Shown in pieces: positions 54,403-63,491 of a DNA stretch of 64,000 bases. The stretch comes from Planctomycetota bacterium (GTDB taxonomy: Bacteria > Planctomycetota > UBA1135 > UBA2386), in the NCBI GenBank assembly GCA_016794035.1, contig JAEUHS010000053.1:1-64000 (forward strand). The letters are read 5' to 3'. The position numbers and the translations under genes were made by a program. The notes under the pieces were generated by a model that worked only from the letters and a program-made list of their open reading frames with translations, was not told the origin of the DNA and ran no database searches. How positions within the stretch are numbered: the stretch's first letter is position 1; each line of letters opens with the position of its first letter.

Positions 54403-54591
54403 TCAGGGCGATGCCCGGTCGGCCTCCGGTTCGGGGGGCGTCTCGGCGTCTGTCGCCAGATCGGCGAGCTTGGCGTCGCCTGCCGCGGCGCGGCGCTGCA
54501 GGCCCCCGGCCTCGGCCCGGGCCCGCTCGCGCGTGAACACGCCGGCGAACGTGCCGAGGCGAGGCCCGGCCGGTCGCGCATCTTCGCTCAC
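54403..54591 (-). CDS. Coupled micro-ORF, possible transporter remnant
   Basis: 62 aa from GTG overlapping the desaturase stop (GTGA). Its start reads SEDARPAGPRLGTFAGVFT; the GTFAGVFT block matches the beginning of SLC12-like amino acid/cation-chloride transporters, where it is followed by the first membrane helix. Here it is followed instead by a charged, disordered-looking tail (RERARAEAGGLQRR and so on). Either a small hydrophilic protein or the remains of a transporter after an internal deletion. Low confidence. Confidence 0.35.
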   Translation of the reverse strand: MSEDARPAGPRLGTFAGVFTRERARAEAGGLQRRAAAGDAKLADLATDAETPPEPEADRASP

Positions 54592-55757
54592 GACTGCGGC
54601 GGCTTCGTCTCGTCGGCGCCCGGGCCGCCGGCCTCGCCGTCGACGCGGCGCTCGTGGCGCACGCGATGCAGCTGCCGCCAGCCGATCAGCTTCTTCGACG
54701 ACTCGTCCCACAGCCGCAGCCCGAGCGATCGCAGGCTGCCGAACAACGTCATCGGCTTCACCGTCTGGAACATCGGGTCCGAGTGGTGGCAGCGCTCGAG
54801 GTTGTAGTTCGGGATGCGCGGGCTCAGGTGGTGGATGTGGTGGAAGCCGATGTTGCCCGAGAACCACTGCAGCACCCGCGGCAGCTTGTAGAACGAGCTG
54901 CCGCGCAGGGCGGCGTCGTTGTAGTCCCAGTCCTCGCTGCGCTCCCAGTAGGCGTCCTCGAACTGGTGCTGCAGGTAGAACAGCCAGACGCCCGACGCGC
55001 CGGCGACCATCATCACCGTGAGCTGGATCAGCAGGTAGGCGCCGACGCCGAACAGCAGGCTCATGCCGACGACCATCGCCGCGATCGCGGCGTTCATCCA
55101 CCACACGCAGTGGCGTTCGTGCGGCTTGGCACCGGCGCGCGGGAAGCGCTGCAGCACCAGGAACAGCACCACCGGCGCGACGACGAACAGCACGACCGGA
55201 TTGCGCGCCAGCCGGTAGGAGAACTTCTTCCAGCGCGAGGCGGCGAGGTACTCCTGCACGGTCATCGTCCAGACGTCGCCGATGCCGCGCCGGTCGAGGT
55301 CGCCGGTGGCGCCATGGTGGATCGCGTGCTCCCCGCGCCAGTGGTAGTACGGCGTGAAGGTCAGCAGACCGGTGACGCAGCCCCAGAAGTCGTTGGCGAA
55401 CCGCGACGCGAAGAACGAGCCGTGGCCGCAGTCGTGGAAGATGATGAACACCCGCACCAGCAGGCCGCCGGCCAGCACCGCCAGCGGGGCGGTCAGCCAC
55501 CACGAGACGCCGAGGCTCAGGTAGATCAGCGTCCACACCGCGGCATAGGCACCGAGCGTGTTGATCAGCTGCCAGGTGGCCCGACCGGCATGCGGCCGCT
55601 GGTACTCGTCGACGATGGCCTTCCAGCGGGCGATCTCGGCGCGGCGTCCGGCCGGGTCTCGTCGCGCGGGAGCAACCGGCCCGGCTGGCGCCAGTTCCGT
55701 GGAGACGGTTCGATGCATCGAACCCGGGAGTGTAGTGCCGGACGGCCCCGGGTCCAT
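54588..55757 (-). CDS. Membrane fatty acid desaturase (omega-6/DesA-like)
   Basis: 389 aa; ATG at 55757 is chosen for the GAGGA seven bases upstream, with an internal ATG 13 codons later as an alternative. Three histidine boxes of acyl-lipid desaturases are present: HDCGHGSFF, HWRGEHAIHH and FHHIHHLSPRIPNYNLERCHH. Several transmembrane helices. It would introduce double bases of unsaturation into membrane acyl chains using O2 and a ferredoxin or other donor. Divergent from the RRM protein gene. Confidence 0.9.
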   Translation of the reverse strand: MDPGPSGTTLPGSMHRTVSTELAPAGPVAPARRDPAGRRAEIARWKAIVDEYQRPHAGRATWQLINTLGAYAAVWTLIYLSLGVSWWLTAPLAVLAGGLLVRVFIIFHDCGHGSFFASRFANDFWGCVTGLLTFTPYYHWRGEHAIHHGATGDLDRRGIGDVWTMTVQEYLAASRWKKFSYRLARNPVVLFVVAPVVLFLVLQRFPRAGAKPHERHCVWWMNAAIAAMVVGMSLLFGVGAYLLIQLTVMMVAGASGVWLFYLQHQFEDAYWERSEDWDYNDAALRGSSFYKLPRVLQWFSGNIGFHHIHHLSPRIPNYNLERCHHSDPMFQTVKPMTLFGSLRSLGLRLWDESSKKLIGWRQLHRVRHERRVDGEAGGPGADETKPPQS

Positions 55758-56040
55758 GCGCAGTTCCTCGCTCTTGCTTGGAGCGCGTTCGCCGTCCTGC
55801 TAGACTTCGCGGCGTCTCGTCGCCGTGGGCAGTCGCTGCGGAGATGATTTCCAACTCTACGACTGGGCGGACCTCACGCCGTTCGCTGTCGCGCAGATGC
55901 CCGCAGCCACCACGACTCCCAGCGCCGACGACTTCCGGGTCACGCGCGCCGCGACCACTGGCGACAGCAGTACAAACGGCTCCCCGTAGGAGCCGTGCGC
56001 GCCGCGAACGACGACCCCGGGTCCATTGGTTACGCATCGA
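55758..56040. promoter_or_regulatory. Divergent region with long leader before RRM gene
   Basis: 283 bases between the desaturase and RRM protein genes. No open frame of interest. The RRM start lacks a nearby Shine-Dalgarno sequence. Genes for glycine-rich RRM proteins often have long, structured, cold-responsive leaders, and desaturases are also cold-induced in many bacteria, so shared temperature control from this region is a reasonable guess without direct proof. Confidence 0.3.
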
Positions 56041-56400
56041 ATGGGCAAGCGCCTCTTTGTGGGCAATCTCTCCTTCACGACCACCGAAGGAACCCTGGAA
56101 TCCCTCTTCGCACAGGACGGCCGCAAGGTCGCCAGCGTCAGCGTCGTGCAGGACCGCGACACCGGCCGTTCGCGCGGCTTCGCGTTCGTCGAGATGGACA
56201 ACGACAACGACGCGCAAGCCGCGATCAAGGCCATGGACGGCTACCAGGTCGACGGACGCGCGCTGCGCGTCAACGAGGCTGAGGAACGCAAGCCGCGCTC
56301 CGGCGGTGGCGGTGGCGGCTACGGCGGCCGCGGTGGCGGCGGTGGCCGCGACGGCGGCGGTGGCCGCGACGGCGGCGGTGGTGGCCGCGACCGCTGGTAG
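56041..56400 (+). CDS. Glycine-rich RRM RNA-binding protein
   Basis: 119 aa. One RRM with both RNP motifs: RNP2 LFVGNLSF and RNP1 RGFAFVEM. A tail of about 35 residues follows, made of Gly, Arg and Asp (RGG/RDGGGG repeats). Same layout as cyanobacterial and planctomycete Rbp proteins, which bind RNA and often accumulate in the cold. The tail is encoded by an imperfect GGCGGTGGCCGCGAC repeat. Confidence 0.93.
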   Translation: MGKRLFVGNLSFTTTEGTLESLFAQDGRKVASVSVVQDRDTGRSRGFAFVEMDNDNDAQAAIKAMDGYQVDGRALRVNEAEERKPRSGGGGGGYGGRGGGGGRDGGGGRDGGGGGRDRW

Positions 56401-56513
56401 CCCTTCGGCAGTAAAATCGGCGCCGTAGCGCGCCGTTGCCCACGGCGGCCGACGCACTGGTCGCGTCGCCCGCCGTGCTGCACGCCACAGGCCGTTCGGG
56501 CCTGCACACAACG

Positions 56514-57329
56514 ATGATCCATCCAACCGCCGTCGTCCATCCCACGGCCGTGCTGGGGCACGGGGTCACCGTGGGTGAGTTCGCCGTGATCGGCGCGCAC
56601 GTCGTCCTCGGTGACGAGTGCCAGATCGCCGCCCACGCCATCGTGCGCGCCGGCTGCGAACTCGGCCAGAAGGTCGTCGTCGACAGCTTCGCCGTCGTCG
56701 GCGGCCAACCCCAGAGCCGCGGCGTGTGCCACGGCTCGGGCAAGGTCCGCATCGGCGACCGCACCGTGCTGCGCGAGGGCGTGACGATCAACCTGCCCAC
56801 CCTCGCCGACGGCCTGACCGAGGTCGGCGCCGACTGCATGCTGATGGCGACGAGCCACGTCGGTCACGACTCGCGGGTCGGTGACTCGGTGACCCTGGCC
56901 AACGGCGCGCTGCTCGCCGGCCACGTGCACGTCGGCGACGGCACGTTCATCGGCGGCGGCGCCGGCGTGCACCAGTTCGTGCGCATCGGCCAGGGCGCGA
57001 TGATCGGCGGCAACGCGTCGATCTCGTACGACGTGCCCCCCTACGCGATCGCCGTCGAGCGCAACGAGATCTGCGGCCTCAACCTGGTCGGCATCCGCCG
57101 TCAGGGCATCGCGAAGACCGCGGTCGCCGACCTGAAGCGCTGCTACCACGCGGTGTTCCGCGGCACCGGCAACCTGCGCGAGCGCGCCGCCAAGGCGCTG
57201 CACGACGACGGCTACGGCAGCGAGGCGCAGGGCCGTTCGTTCCTCGAGTTCTTCGCCGGCGGCCGGCGCGGCTTCGCGCAGGAACGCGCGCGCCGCGAAC
57301 CGGTCGAGCATCCGCCGTCGCGGAACTGA
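56514..57329 (+). CDS. lpxA: UDP-N-acetylglucosamine acyltransferase
   Basis: 271 aa from ATG (MIHPTAVVHPTAVLGHGV). Left-handed beta-helix hexapeptide repeats along the first 190 residues, the catalytic His region MATSHVGHDSRVG and the C-terminal helical domain (NLVGIRRQGIAKTAVADLKRCYHAVFR) identify LpxA, the first enzyme of lipid A synthesis. It stands alone, without lpxD, fabZ or lpxB beside it. Its presence supports a lipopolysaccharide-bearing outer membrane. Confidence 0.93.
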   Translation: MIHPTAVVHPTAVLGHGVTVGEFAVIGAHVVLGDECQIAAHAIVRAGCELGQKVVVDSFAVVGGQPQSRGVCHGSGKVRIGDRTVLREGVTINLPTLADGLTEVGADCMLMATSHVGHDSRVGDSVTLANGALLAGHVHVGDGTFIGGGAGVHQFVRIGQGAMIGGNASISYDVPPYAIAVERNEICGLNLVGIRRQGIAKTAVADLKRCYHAVFRGTGNLRERAAKALHDDGYGSEAQGRSFLEFFAGGRRGFAQERARREPVEHPPSRN

Positions 57330-57353
57330 CGTCCGGCACCCGACCCGCAGCGC

Positions 57354-60300
57354 TCAGGGCAAGCGCACCAGGTCCCCGTCGCGCCGCCCGCAGCCGCTGT
57401 CGAGCAGGCGCTCCAGAGCGCGGGCCATCACGTCGCGCACGACGGAGCCGAGCCGCTGGATGCCGAAGCAGCGCGCCGCCTCGCGCGCGAGGTCGTCGTC
57501 GGCGAGCGCCGCGTGCTGGCGCAGCAGCCACTGCATCGCGTTGACGACCTCGGCGATCGGCAGGTCGTCGGCGGAGCGCGGCGGCGCGCCCGAGCCGTCG
57601 GGGACGCGGAAGCCGCGGAACGCCTCGGCGTCGCCGGGCGCGAGCCACACCACTTCGTCGACACAGTGCAGGCCGTCGGGCAGCACCTCGCGCAGCCGTT
57701 CGCGCACGCGCTCGGTCACGCGCGCGATGCCCCAGGTCTCGGCGATGCGGCGCGCGAGGCTGGCGAACGCGAGCGGCGCCTCGACCTCCAGCAGGGCGCG
57801 GATCTGCGCCTGCAGCATCGGGACCGCCGCGGCGGCCGCGAACTGCTCGGCGCTGCCGCCGCCGGTCACCGCGGCGACCGCGTACGGGCGGGGACCATCG
57901 GGATCGTCGACCGGTGCCGCCACCCGGGACGGCGCCCCCACCGGCTCGACCGGCGCGGCCGCCGGCGCCGCGGGCGCGACTTCGACCGCCGGCGACGGCA
58001 GCGCCGCCGCCGCGGCGATCGCGGCCTCGATGCGTTCGACCTCGCCGGCCGGGTCCTGCCAGAAGTCCGTCGACCAGACGCGGTGCAGGCGCCAGCCGAG
58101 GCCCTGCAGCACCGCCGCGCGCAGCCGGTCGCGGTCGCGCGCCGTCGCCGCCGAGTGGTAGGCGGCGCCGTCGCACTCGATGCCGAGCAGGTAGCGGCCG
58201 GGCAGCTGCGCATCGACGACCGCGATGTCGATGCGGTAGCCGGAGCAGCCGACCTGCGCGTGCACCTCGTGGCCGCGCCGCACCAGTGCGTCGCGCACCG
58301 CCGCCTCGAACGGCGACTCGACGTCGCCCGACGGATCGGCCGCGATCGCGGCCGTCAGCGCGGCCTGCCCGCGCAGCGCGTAGTCGAGGAACGTGCGCAG
58401 GTGACGGGCCCCCAGCGCCGCGGTGCGGTTGGCGACCTGCTCGGGCCGCACCGACGTGAACACGATCAGCTCGCGGCGCGCGCGGGTGACCGCGACGTTG
58501 AGCCGCCGCTCGCCACCCTGCACGTTGAGCGGCCCGTAGTTCTCGTGGAGCTTGCCGGCCGCATCGGCGCCGTAGCAGATCGAGAAGTAGACGACGTCGC
58601 GTTCGTCGCCCTGCACGTTCTCGAGGTTCTTGACGAACAGCGGCTCGGTCGCGTCCGCGAACGCCGCCTCGATCTCGCCGTGCAGCGCCCGTTCGCGGTC
58701 GAGCAGGTCTTCGATCAGCACCTGCTGCGCGCGGCTGAACGTGACGATGCCGACGCTGTGCGGCGTGCGCTCCGGATCCCGCAGGCGCGCGACCAGATCG
58801 GCGACCAGCTGCTCGGCCTCGCGGCGGTTGGTCTGCGACCCGGCGCGGTCGTAGACGCCGTCGACGACGACGCAGCGCACGCCGAGCCCGCCCGCCGCCG
58901 GCTGCGGCGCCGGGAAGGTCAGCAGCCGGTTGCCGTAGTAGTGATGGTTGCTGAACGCGATCAGCGACTCGTGCCGGCTGCGGTAGTGCCAGTCGAGGTG
59001 CAGCCGCGGCAGGCCGGCGGCGCCGCACTCGTCGAGCACGCTCTCGAGGTCCTCGGGCAGGTCGTCGGGCCCCGGCTCGTCGCCCTGCGCCAGCCGCTGG
59101 AAGAACGTCGTCGGCGGCAGCTGCCGGCTGTCGCCGACGACCACCAGCGAGTCGCCGCGGCCGATCGCGCCGACCGCATCCCACATCGGGATCTGCGACG
59201 CCTCGTCGAACACCACCAGATCGAAGCGCGTGCCGGCGCGACCGAGGAACTGCGCCACCGACAGCGGGCTCATCAGCACGCACGGCGCCAGCCGCGCGAA
59301 CAGGTCGGGGATCTCGGCCAGCAGGCGCCGCACCGGCTTGTGCCGCCGCTGCTTCTTCAGCTCGCGTTCGAGCGTGCCGAGCTCGCTGCTCTGGACCTGC
59401 GTGTCGCGCACCTGCGGCAGCTGCGCACACAGCCGCGCGGTGATCACCTCGGCGGCGAGCCGGATCGAACTGCGGTCGAGGTCGGCGAACTGCGCGATCG
59501 CGCGTTCGTGGTCGCGGCCGCGGAAGCGGGCCAGCAGCGGCTCCTTGCCGTGCACGCCGTCGAGCCAGTCCTCGAGCCAGGTGCGGCGAAAGCACGGCAC
59601 CAGGTCGGCCGTCGGCAGGTCGCCGTTCGCGTGCGCGCTCACCAGCGGCTCGAGCCCGATCTCGTTCGCAGCGGCGGCGGCGCGCCACCAGGCGCAGTGG
59701 TCGCGCAGGCGCGGCACCGCGGCCGACCAGGCGCGCGCGCGCGCGGCGACGTTGGTCAGCAGCGCCGGTCGCGCTGCCGTGCCGAACGCCGCCGCTGCGT
59801 CGAGCGCGAGGCGCTGGATGGCGGCGCGGCGCGCGGCGACGAACTCGTCATGGGCGCCGCGCAGCCGAGCGATCGCCGGCGGCAACGAGGTCGCGCCTGC
59901 CAGCAGACCGTCGAGCTGGGCGGCGACGGCGGCCAGCGCCGCGGCGTCCGGCTGCAGCGCGCCGGGCTCGATCTGCACCAGGATCGTGCGCACGTCTTCG
60001 ACCCACGCGAGCCAGCCGGTCACCGCGGTCCAGTCCGGCCGGCCCGCGCGCCAGTGCGTCCCCAGCAGCCCGGCCAGCTGCGTCTGCGCCGCCAGCGCAC
60101 GATCCTCGCGGCGCACCTGCGCGGCGAGCTCCAGGTCGGCGAGCACGGCGGCCGACCCGGCGACGCGGCCGCGCACCGCGACCGCCCGCAGTTCGCGGCG
60201 CGGCGCGCGCAGCCGCCACCACCGCAGCAGGAAGAACGCCGGCAGCGCGGCACGGAACGTCGCCAGCAGCCGCTCGACGTCGAGCTCCAACAGCGCCGGC

Positions 60301-63188
60301 GTCCAGCGATCGGCGAGCTGCGACCAGGCACGTTCGCGGCGCGAACCAGCGGCGACGGCCTCGGCGAACCGCGGCGCGGCGTCGCGCCAGTCGGCCGTCA
60401 GCAGCGCCGGCGGCGGCAGCGACGGTGCCGTGCAGCGCTCGCACAGGCGCAGCAGCAGCAGGATCTGCGACTCGCTCGGGCCCTCGCCGAACGCGCGCGC
60501 GAGACCGAACGCCGGCGCGACCGCCGCCACCGCCGCGGCCATCGCGTCCGCCGCGGCGGCGAGCCGCTCGGCCAACGGCACGACCTCGCGCGCCAGCAGG
60601 GGCGTCCAGTCGCCGAGCCGCACGCCCCACCACGGCTCCGCCGACGGCACGCCGAGCGCGGCGGCGGCCGCCGCCAGCTGTTCGACTGCCGCGCGCGCCG
60701 CGACGATCGTGGCCGGGGCCGCCGCCCGCAGCGCCGGCAGCTCGAGCCGCGGCGCCGCGCGCAGCTGCATCAGCTGCGCCATCGCCCCGAACACCGAGGC
60801 GCCGTGCTCGCGTGGCCGATGCAGCGCGCGCACGAAGTCGTTGAGCCGTTCGCGCTGGTCCTGCAGTTCCCGCGCGGCCTGCGCCCACTGCGGCGGCGGC
60901 TGCCGCGCGCCCAGGTCGAGCGCCCGCCGCAGCTGCGCCAGCACGGCCTTGGGCCCGCTCTTGCTCGAGTGCAGCTCGAGGCAGAACGCGCCGATGCCGA
61001 CCTCGTCGAGCCGGCGCTGCACGACTTCGAGCGCGGCGCGCTTCTCGGCGACGAACAGCACGCGCTTGCCGTTCGCCAGCGCCTGCGCGATCAGGTTGGT
61101 GATCGTCTGCGACTTGCCGGTGCCGGGCGGCCCCTCGAGCACGAACGTGCGCCCCTCGGCGCCGGCCAGCACGGCGGCCAGCTGCGAACTGTCCGCGTCC
61201 TTGGGGCAGAACACGGCCGCGGGATCGAGGTCGTCGAGCTCGTCGCGCGGCACCTCCGGCACCGCCTGCGCGAACGTCGCGCCCGGCGTCTCGACCAGGT
61301 GGCGCAGCACCGGGCTGCGCAGCAGTTCGTCGCGCGCCGCGAGGTCGAGCCACATCAGGTACTTGGTGAACGAGAAGAAGCCGATGCACGCGGTCGCCTG
61401 CACCTCCCAGCGCGGCATCGACAGCGTCGCCTGGCGGAACGCGTCGAGCACCGCGCCGGTGTCGACGCCCTGGTCGTTCTCGGGCGGCGTCTCGCCGAGC
61501 GGCACGTGCAGGTCGTGGTCGCGCGCCAGCATCGCGATCAGCGACTGGTTGACGCGCGGCTCGCCGTCGTCCAGCACGAACCGGAACCCCTCCTGCACCG
61601 ACAGCCGCTCGATGGTCAGCGGCAGCAGCAGCAGCGGCGCGCGGCGCGGCTTCGTCGACTGCGGCGACTCGAACCAGTGCAGGAAGCCGAGCGCGAGGTA
61701 GAGCGTGTTGGCGCCGCTCTCCTCGAGCGAGGTGCGCGCGTGGCGGAAGATCTCGACCAGCCGCACGTCGAGTTCGTCCGCCTCGAGGTCGGCGCGCAGG
61801 CGACCGGCGCGCAGTTCGTCGGCCAGGTACCGCGCCCGCAGGTCGACGCCGCTGCGTTCGTTGGCGAGCTCGAGATCGCGCGGGTCCTTGCCGGCGTCGC
61901 CGAGCGCCGGCCGCGCGTGCACCCGGAACCGCGCGCCGCCCTGCAACCGGTCCGCGAGCGCACCGAGATCGGGCGCCTGCAGCGGGATCGTCTTCTTGGT
62001 CGCGACCGTGTTGAGCAGCCGGTTCCACAGCGTCAGGTCGAGCAGCTTGCTCTTCCAGTGTTCGAGCCGGTCCTGGGGCGGTGCGACGACCGCGGGCGCG
62101 GGTGCGGCATCGACGACCGGCGCCGGCGACGCAACCGGCGGCGCGACGGCCCCGGCGTCGAGGCGCGGCGGTGCGACGACCGCGTAGCTGCCGGTGCGCG
62201 GCGGCAACGGGAGGATGCCGTGCCGGCGCGCGGCGCCGACGTCGATCGCCAGCACGAAGTCCGCCTCGGCGTCGAGCCGCCGCCGCGCCTGCACGACGGC
62301 GGCGTCGAACGGCCGCCCCCCCGAGGCGCAGACGGCGGTGCACTCGACGAACGCCAGCACGCCGAGGTCGCAGCGCTTGCGCAGTTCGACCGCCGAGCCG
62401 ACCTCGATCTCGGGCGTCGAGCCGGATTGCAGCCAGACGCCGACGAATGCGTGCCCGCGCGCGACCGCCAGCAGCGGCGACAGACCGATGTGCTCGAGCA
62501 CGGCGGCCGCGAGCAACGCCAGGTCCAGACACGTGCCGAGTCGTTCGCCGAGCACCTGCTCGGGCGTGCGCACCTTCTGCCCGTGCTGCTCGAAGCTCGG
62601 CGGCGGGGTCACGTAGACGATGCCGCGCCGCGCCAGCACGTCGAACACCGCCGCGAGCATGGTCCGCACCCGCACGGCGTCGCCGCCCTGATACCCGTCG
62701 AGCGCGCCGTTGCCGGTGCGCAGCTGCAGTTCGGCCGCGACCTCGGCCGCCAGCGACGCGATGCCGGGGTGGTTCGGCGACACGAAGGCGGCGAGCAGCG
62801 CCGGCATCACCGCCAGCCCCGGCCATTCGTTGTAGGCCAGCACGTCGACCGCGCTGCTGTGGCTCGCCAGCTCCTCGTCGCCACGCATGACGCGCACCAC
62901 GAGGTCGGCGCGGGTGCGTTCGAGCGTGTTGGCCAGCACGCTGCCCGCGAGCATCAGGTCGGGCGCCGGCAGCTCCACGGTGCCACCGGCAGGAACGGCA
63001 GCGACGTGCAGCGCCTGGGCGGCGGCGAAGTCCGGCCGCAGCTCGATCGTGACCCGCAGCTCGGTCAGCGACTCGCCGCCGGCGTTCTGCAGCCGCAGCG
63101 TGCCGAGCCACGGCACCGCGCTCTGTTGCATCGCATAGCAGAGCTGGCGCGCGTGGCGGAGTTCGATCGAGAGGCCGGCGGAGCCCAC
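57354..63188 (-). CDS. DUF4011 helicase with Vsr-type nuclease and DUF3320
   Basis: 1944 aa from GTG. The N-terminal 330 residues include a transglutaminase-like segment with Cys (GERLGTCLDLALLAAA) and His (VARGHAFVGVWL). DUF4011 begins near 370 (RLEHWKSKLLDLTLWNRLLN). An SF1 helicase is split by a long helical insert: Walker A EGPPGTGKSQTITNLIAQAL and Walker B VVFDEASQIPMWDAVG with GDSRQLPPTTFF, then NVQGDERDVVYFS and VAVTRARRELIVFTS. A Vsr/DUF559-like nuclease follows (YRIDIAVVD, LLGIECDGAAYHSA, DRLRAAVLQGLGWRLHRVW). The C-terminal DUF3320 (NAMQWLLRQHAAL) closes it. This matches a known single-gene anti-phage type (named Hhe, as I recall). Confidence 0.9.
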   Translation of the reverse strand: MGSAGLSIELRHARQLCYAMQQSAVPWLGTLRLQNAGGESLTELRVTIELRPDFAAAQALHVAAVPAGGTVELPAPDLMLAGSVLANTLERTRADLVVRVMRGDEELASHSSAVDVLAYNEWPGLAVMPALLAAFVSPNHPGIASLAAEVAAELQLRTGNGALDGYQGGDAVRVRTMLAAVFDVLARRGIVYVTPPPSFEQHGQKVRTPEQVLGERLGTCLDLALLAAAVLEHIGLSPLLAVARGHAFVGVWLQSGSTPEIEVGSAVELRKRCDLGVLAFVECTAVCASGGRPFDAAVVQARRRLDAEADFVLAIDVGAARRHGILPLPPRTGSYAVVAPPRLDAGAVAPPVASPAPVVDAAPAPAVVAPPQDRLEHWKSKLLDLTLWNRLLNTVATKKTIPLQAPDLGALADRLQGGARFRVHARPALGDAGKDPRDLELANERSGVDLRARYLADELRAGRLRADLEADELDVRLVEIFRHARTSLEESGANTLYLALGFLHWFESPQSTKPRRAPLLLLPLTIERLSVQEGFRFVLDDGEPRVNQSLIAMLARDHDLHVPLGETPPENDQGVDTGAVLDAFRQATLSMPRWEVQATACIGFFSFTKYLMWLDLAARDELLRSPVLRHLVETPGATFAQAVPEVPRDELDDLDPAAVFCPKDADSSQLAAVLAGAEGRTFVLEGPPGTGKSQTITNLIAQALANGKRVLFVAEKRAALEVVQRRLDEVGIGAFCLELHSSKSGPKAVLAQLRRALDLGARQPPPQWAQAARELQDQRERLNDFVRALHRPREHGASVFGAMAQLMQLRAAPRLELPALRAAAPATIVAARAAVEQLAAAAAALGVPSAEPWWGVRLGDWTPLLAREVVPLAERLAAAADAMAAAVAAVAPAFGLARAFGEGPSESQILLLLRLCERCTAPSLPPPALLTADWRDAAPRFAEAVAAGSRRERAWSQLADRWTPALLELDVERLLATFRAALPAFFLLRWWRLRAPRRELRAVAVRGRVAGSAAVLADLELAAQVRREDRALAAQTQLAGLLGTHWRAGRPDWTAVTGWLAWVEDVRTILVQIEPGALQPDAAALAAVAAQLDGLLAGATSLPPAIARLRGAHDEFVAARRAAIQRLALDAAAAFGTAARPALLTNVAARARAWSAAVPRLRDHCAWWRAAAAANEIGLEPLVSAHANGDLPTADLVPCFRRTWLEDWLDGVHGKEPLLARFRGRDHERAIAQFADLDRSSIRLAAEVITARLCAQLPQVRDTQVQSSELGTLERELKKQRRHKPVRRLLAEIPDLFARLAPCVLMSPLSVAQFLGRAGTRFDLVVFDEASQIPMWDAVGAIGRGDSLVVVGDSRQLPPTTFFQRLAQGDEPGPDDLPEDLESVLDECGAAGLPRLHLDWHYRSRHESLIAFSNHHYYGNRLLTFPAPQPAAGGLGVRCVVVDGVYDRAGSQTNRREAEQLVADLVARLRDPERTPHSVGIVTFSRAQQVLIEDLLDRERALHGEIEAAFADATEPLFVKNLENVQGDERDVVYFSICYGADAAGKLHENYGPLNVQGGERRLNVAVTRARRELIVFTSVRPEQVANRTAALGARHLRTFLDYALRGQAALTAAIAADPSGDVESPFEAAVRDALVRRGHEVHAQVGCSGYRIDIAVVDAQLPGRYLLGIECDGAAYHSAATARDRDRLRAAVLQGLGWRLHRVWSTDFWQDPAGEVERIEAAIAAAAALPSPAVEVAPAAPAAAPVEPVGAPSRVAAPVDDPDGPRPYAVAAVTGGGSAEQFAAAAAVPMLQAQIRALLEVEAPLAFASLARRIAETWGIARVTERVRERLREVLPDGLHCVDEVVWLAPGDAEAFRGFRVPDGSGAPPRSADDLPIAEVVNAMQWLLRQHAALADDDLAREAARCFGIQRLGSVVRDVMARALERLLDSGCGRRDGDLVRLP

Positions 63189-63491
63189 GCGCAGAAGCTA
63201 GGCAGTGGCGGGCGGCGGCTCTACCACGAACAGGCGGCGTCGGGCCCGCGCCGGCGCGCGACCTGCCGCGAGCGGGTGCTCCAACCAGCCTCCCGACGTC
63301 GACTTGTGGATGCGGGCCAAGCCCGGCGGCGCGGCACCTCGTCGCCGCAGTGGGGACCTGTCTCACGTTCCATGCATCATGTTGCATGGTCTGCGCCCGG
63401 AAAAGCTGCTGTATGCTGCTTGCGCGGGAGCCATCGGCACCCGATGCTCTGCGCCCCGCCATCCGGCCCGAGGGCCTCTTCCGTCGCACGC
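63189..63491. other. Divergent regulatory region before boxC
   Basis: 303 bases between the divergent helicase and boxC genes. It contains the 20-bp palindrome annotated separately and a -10-like TATGCT near 63412. No credible gene is seen on either strand. Confidence 0.5.
63370..63389. promoter_or_regulatory. Probable BoxR/BzdR-type operator
   Basis: CCATGCA-TCATGT-TGCATGG is a perfect inverted repeat with 7-bp arms and contains TGCA-N6-TGCA. BzdR and its box-pathway relative BoxR, XRE-family repressors relieved by benzoyl-CoA, are known to bind TGCA repeats in front of benzoate genes. The site lies about 100 bp before boxC, in promoter position. The repressor gene is not in the window. Confidence 0.55.

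Noticed and set aside
59230..63489. Long open frames on both strands over the helicase gene
   Set aside because: Ser/Ala/Arg low-complexity translations without motifs; the 1944-residue frame carries all recognisable domains.
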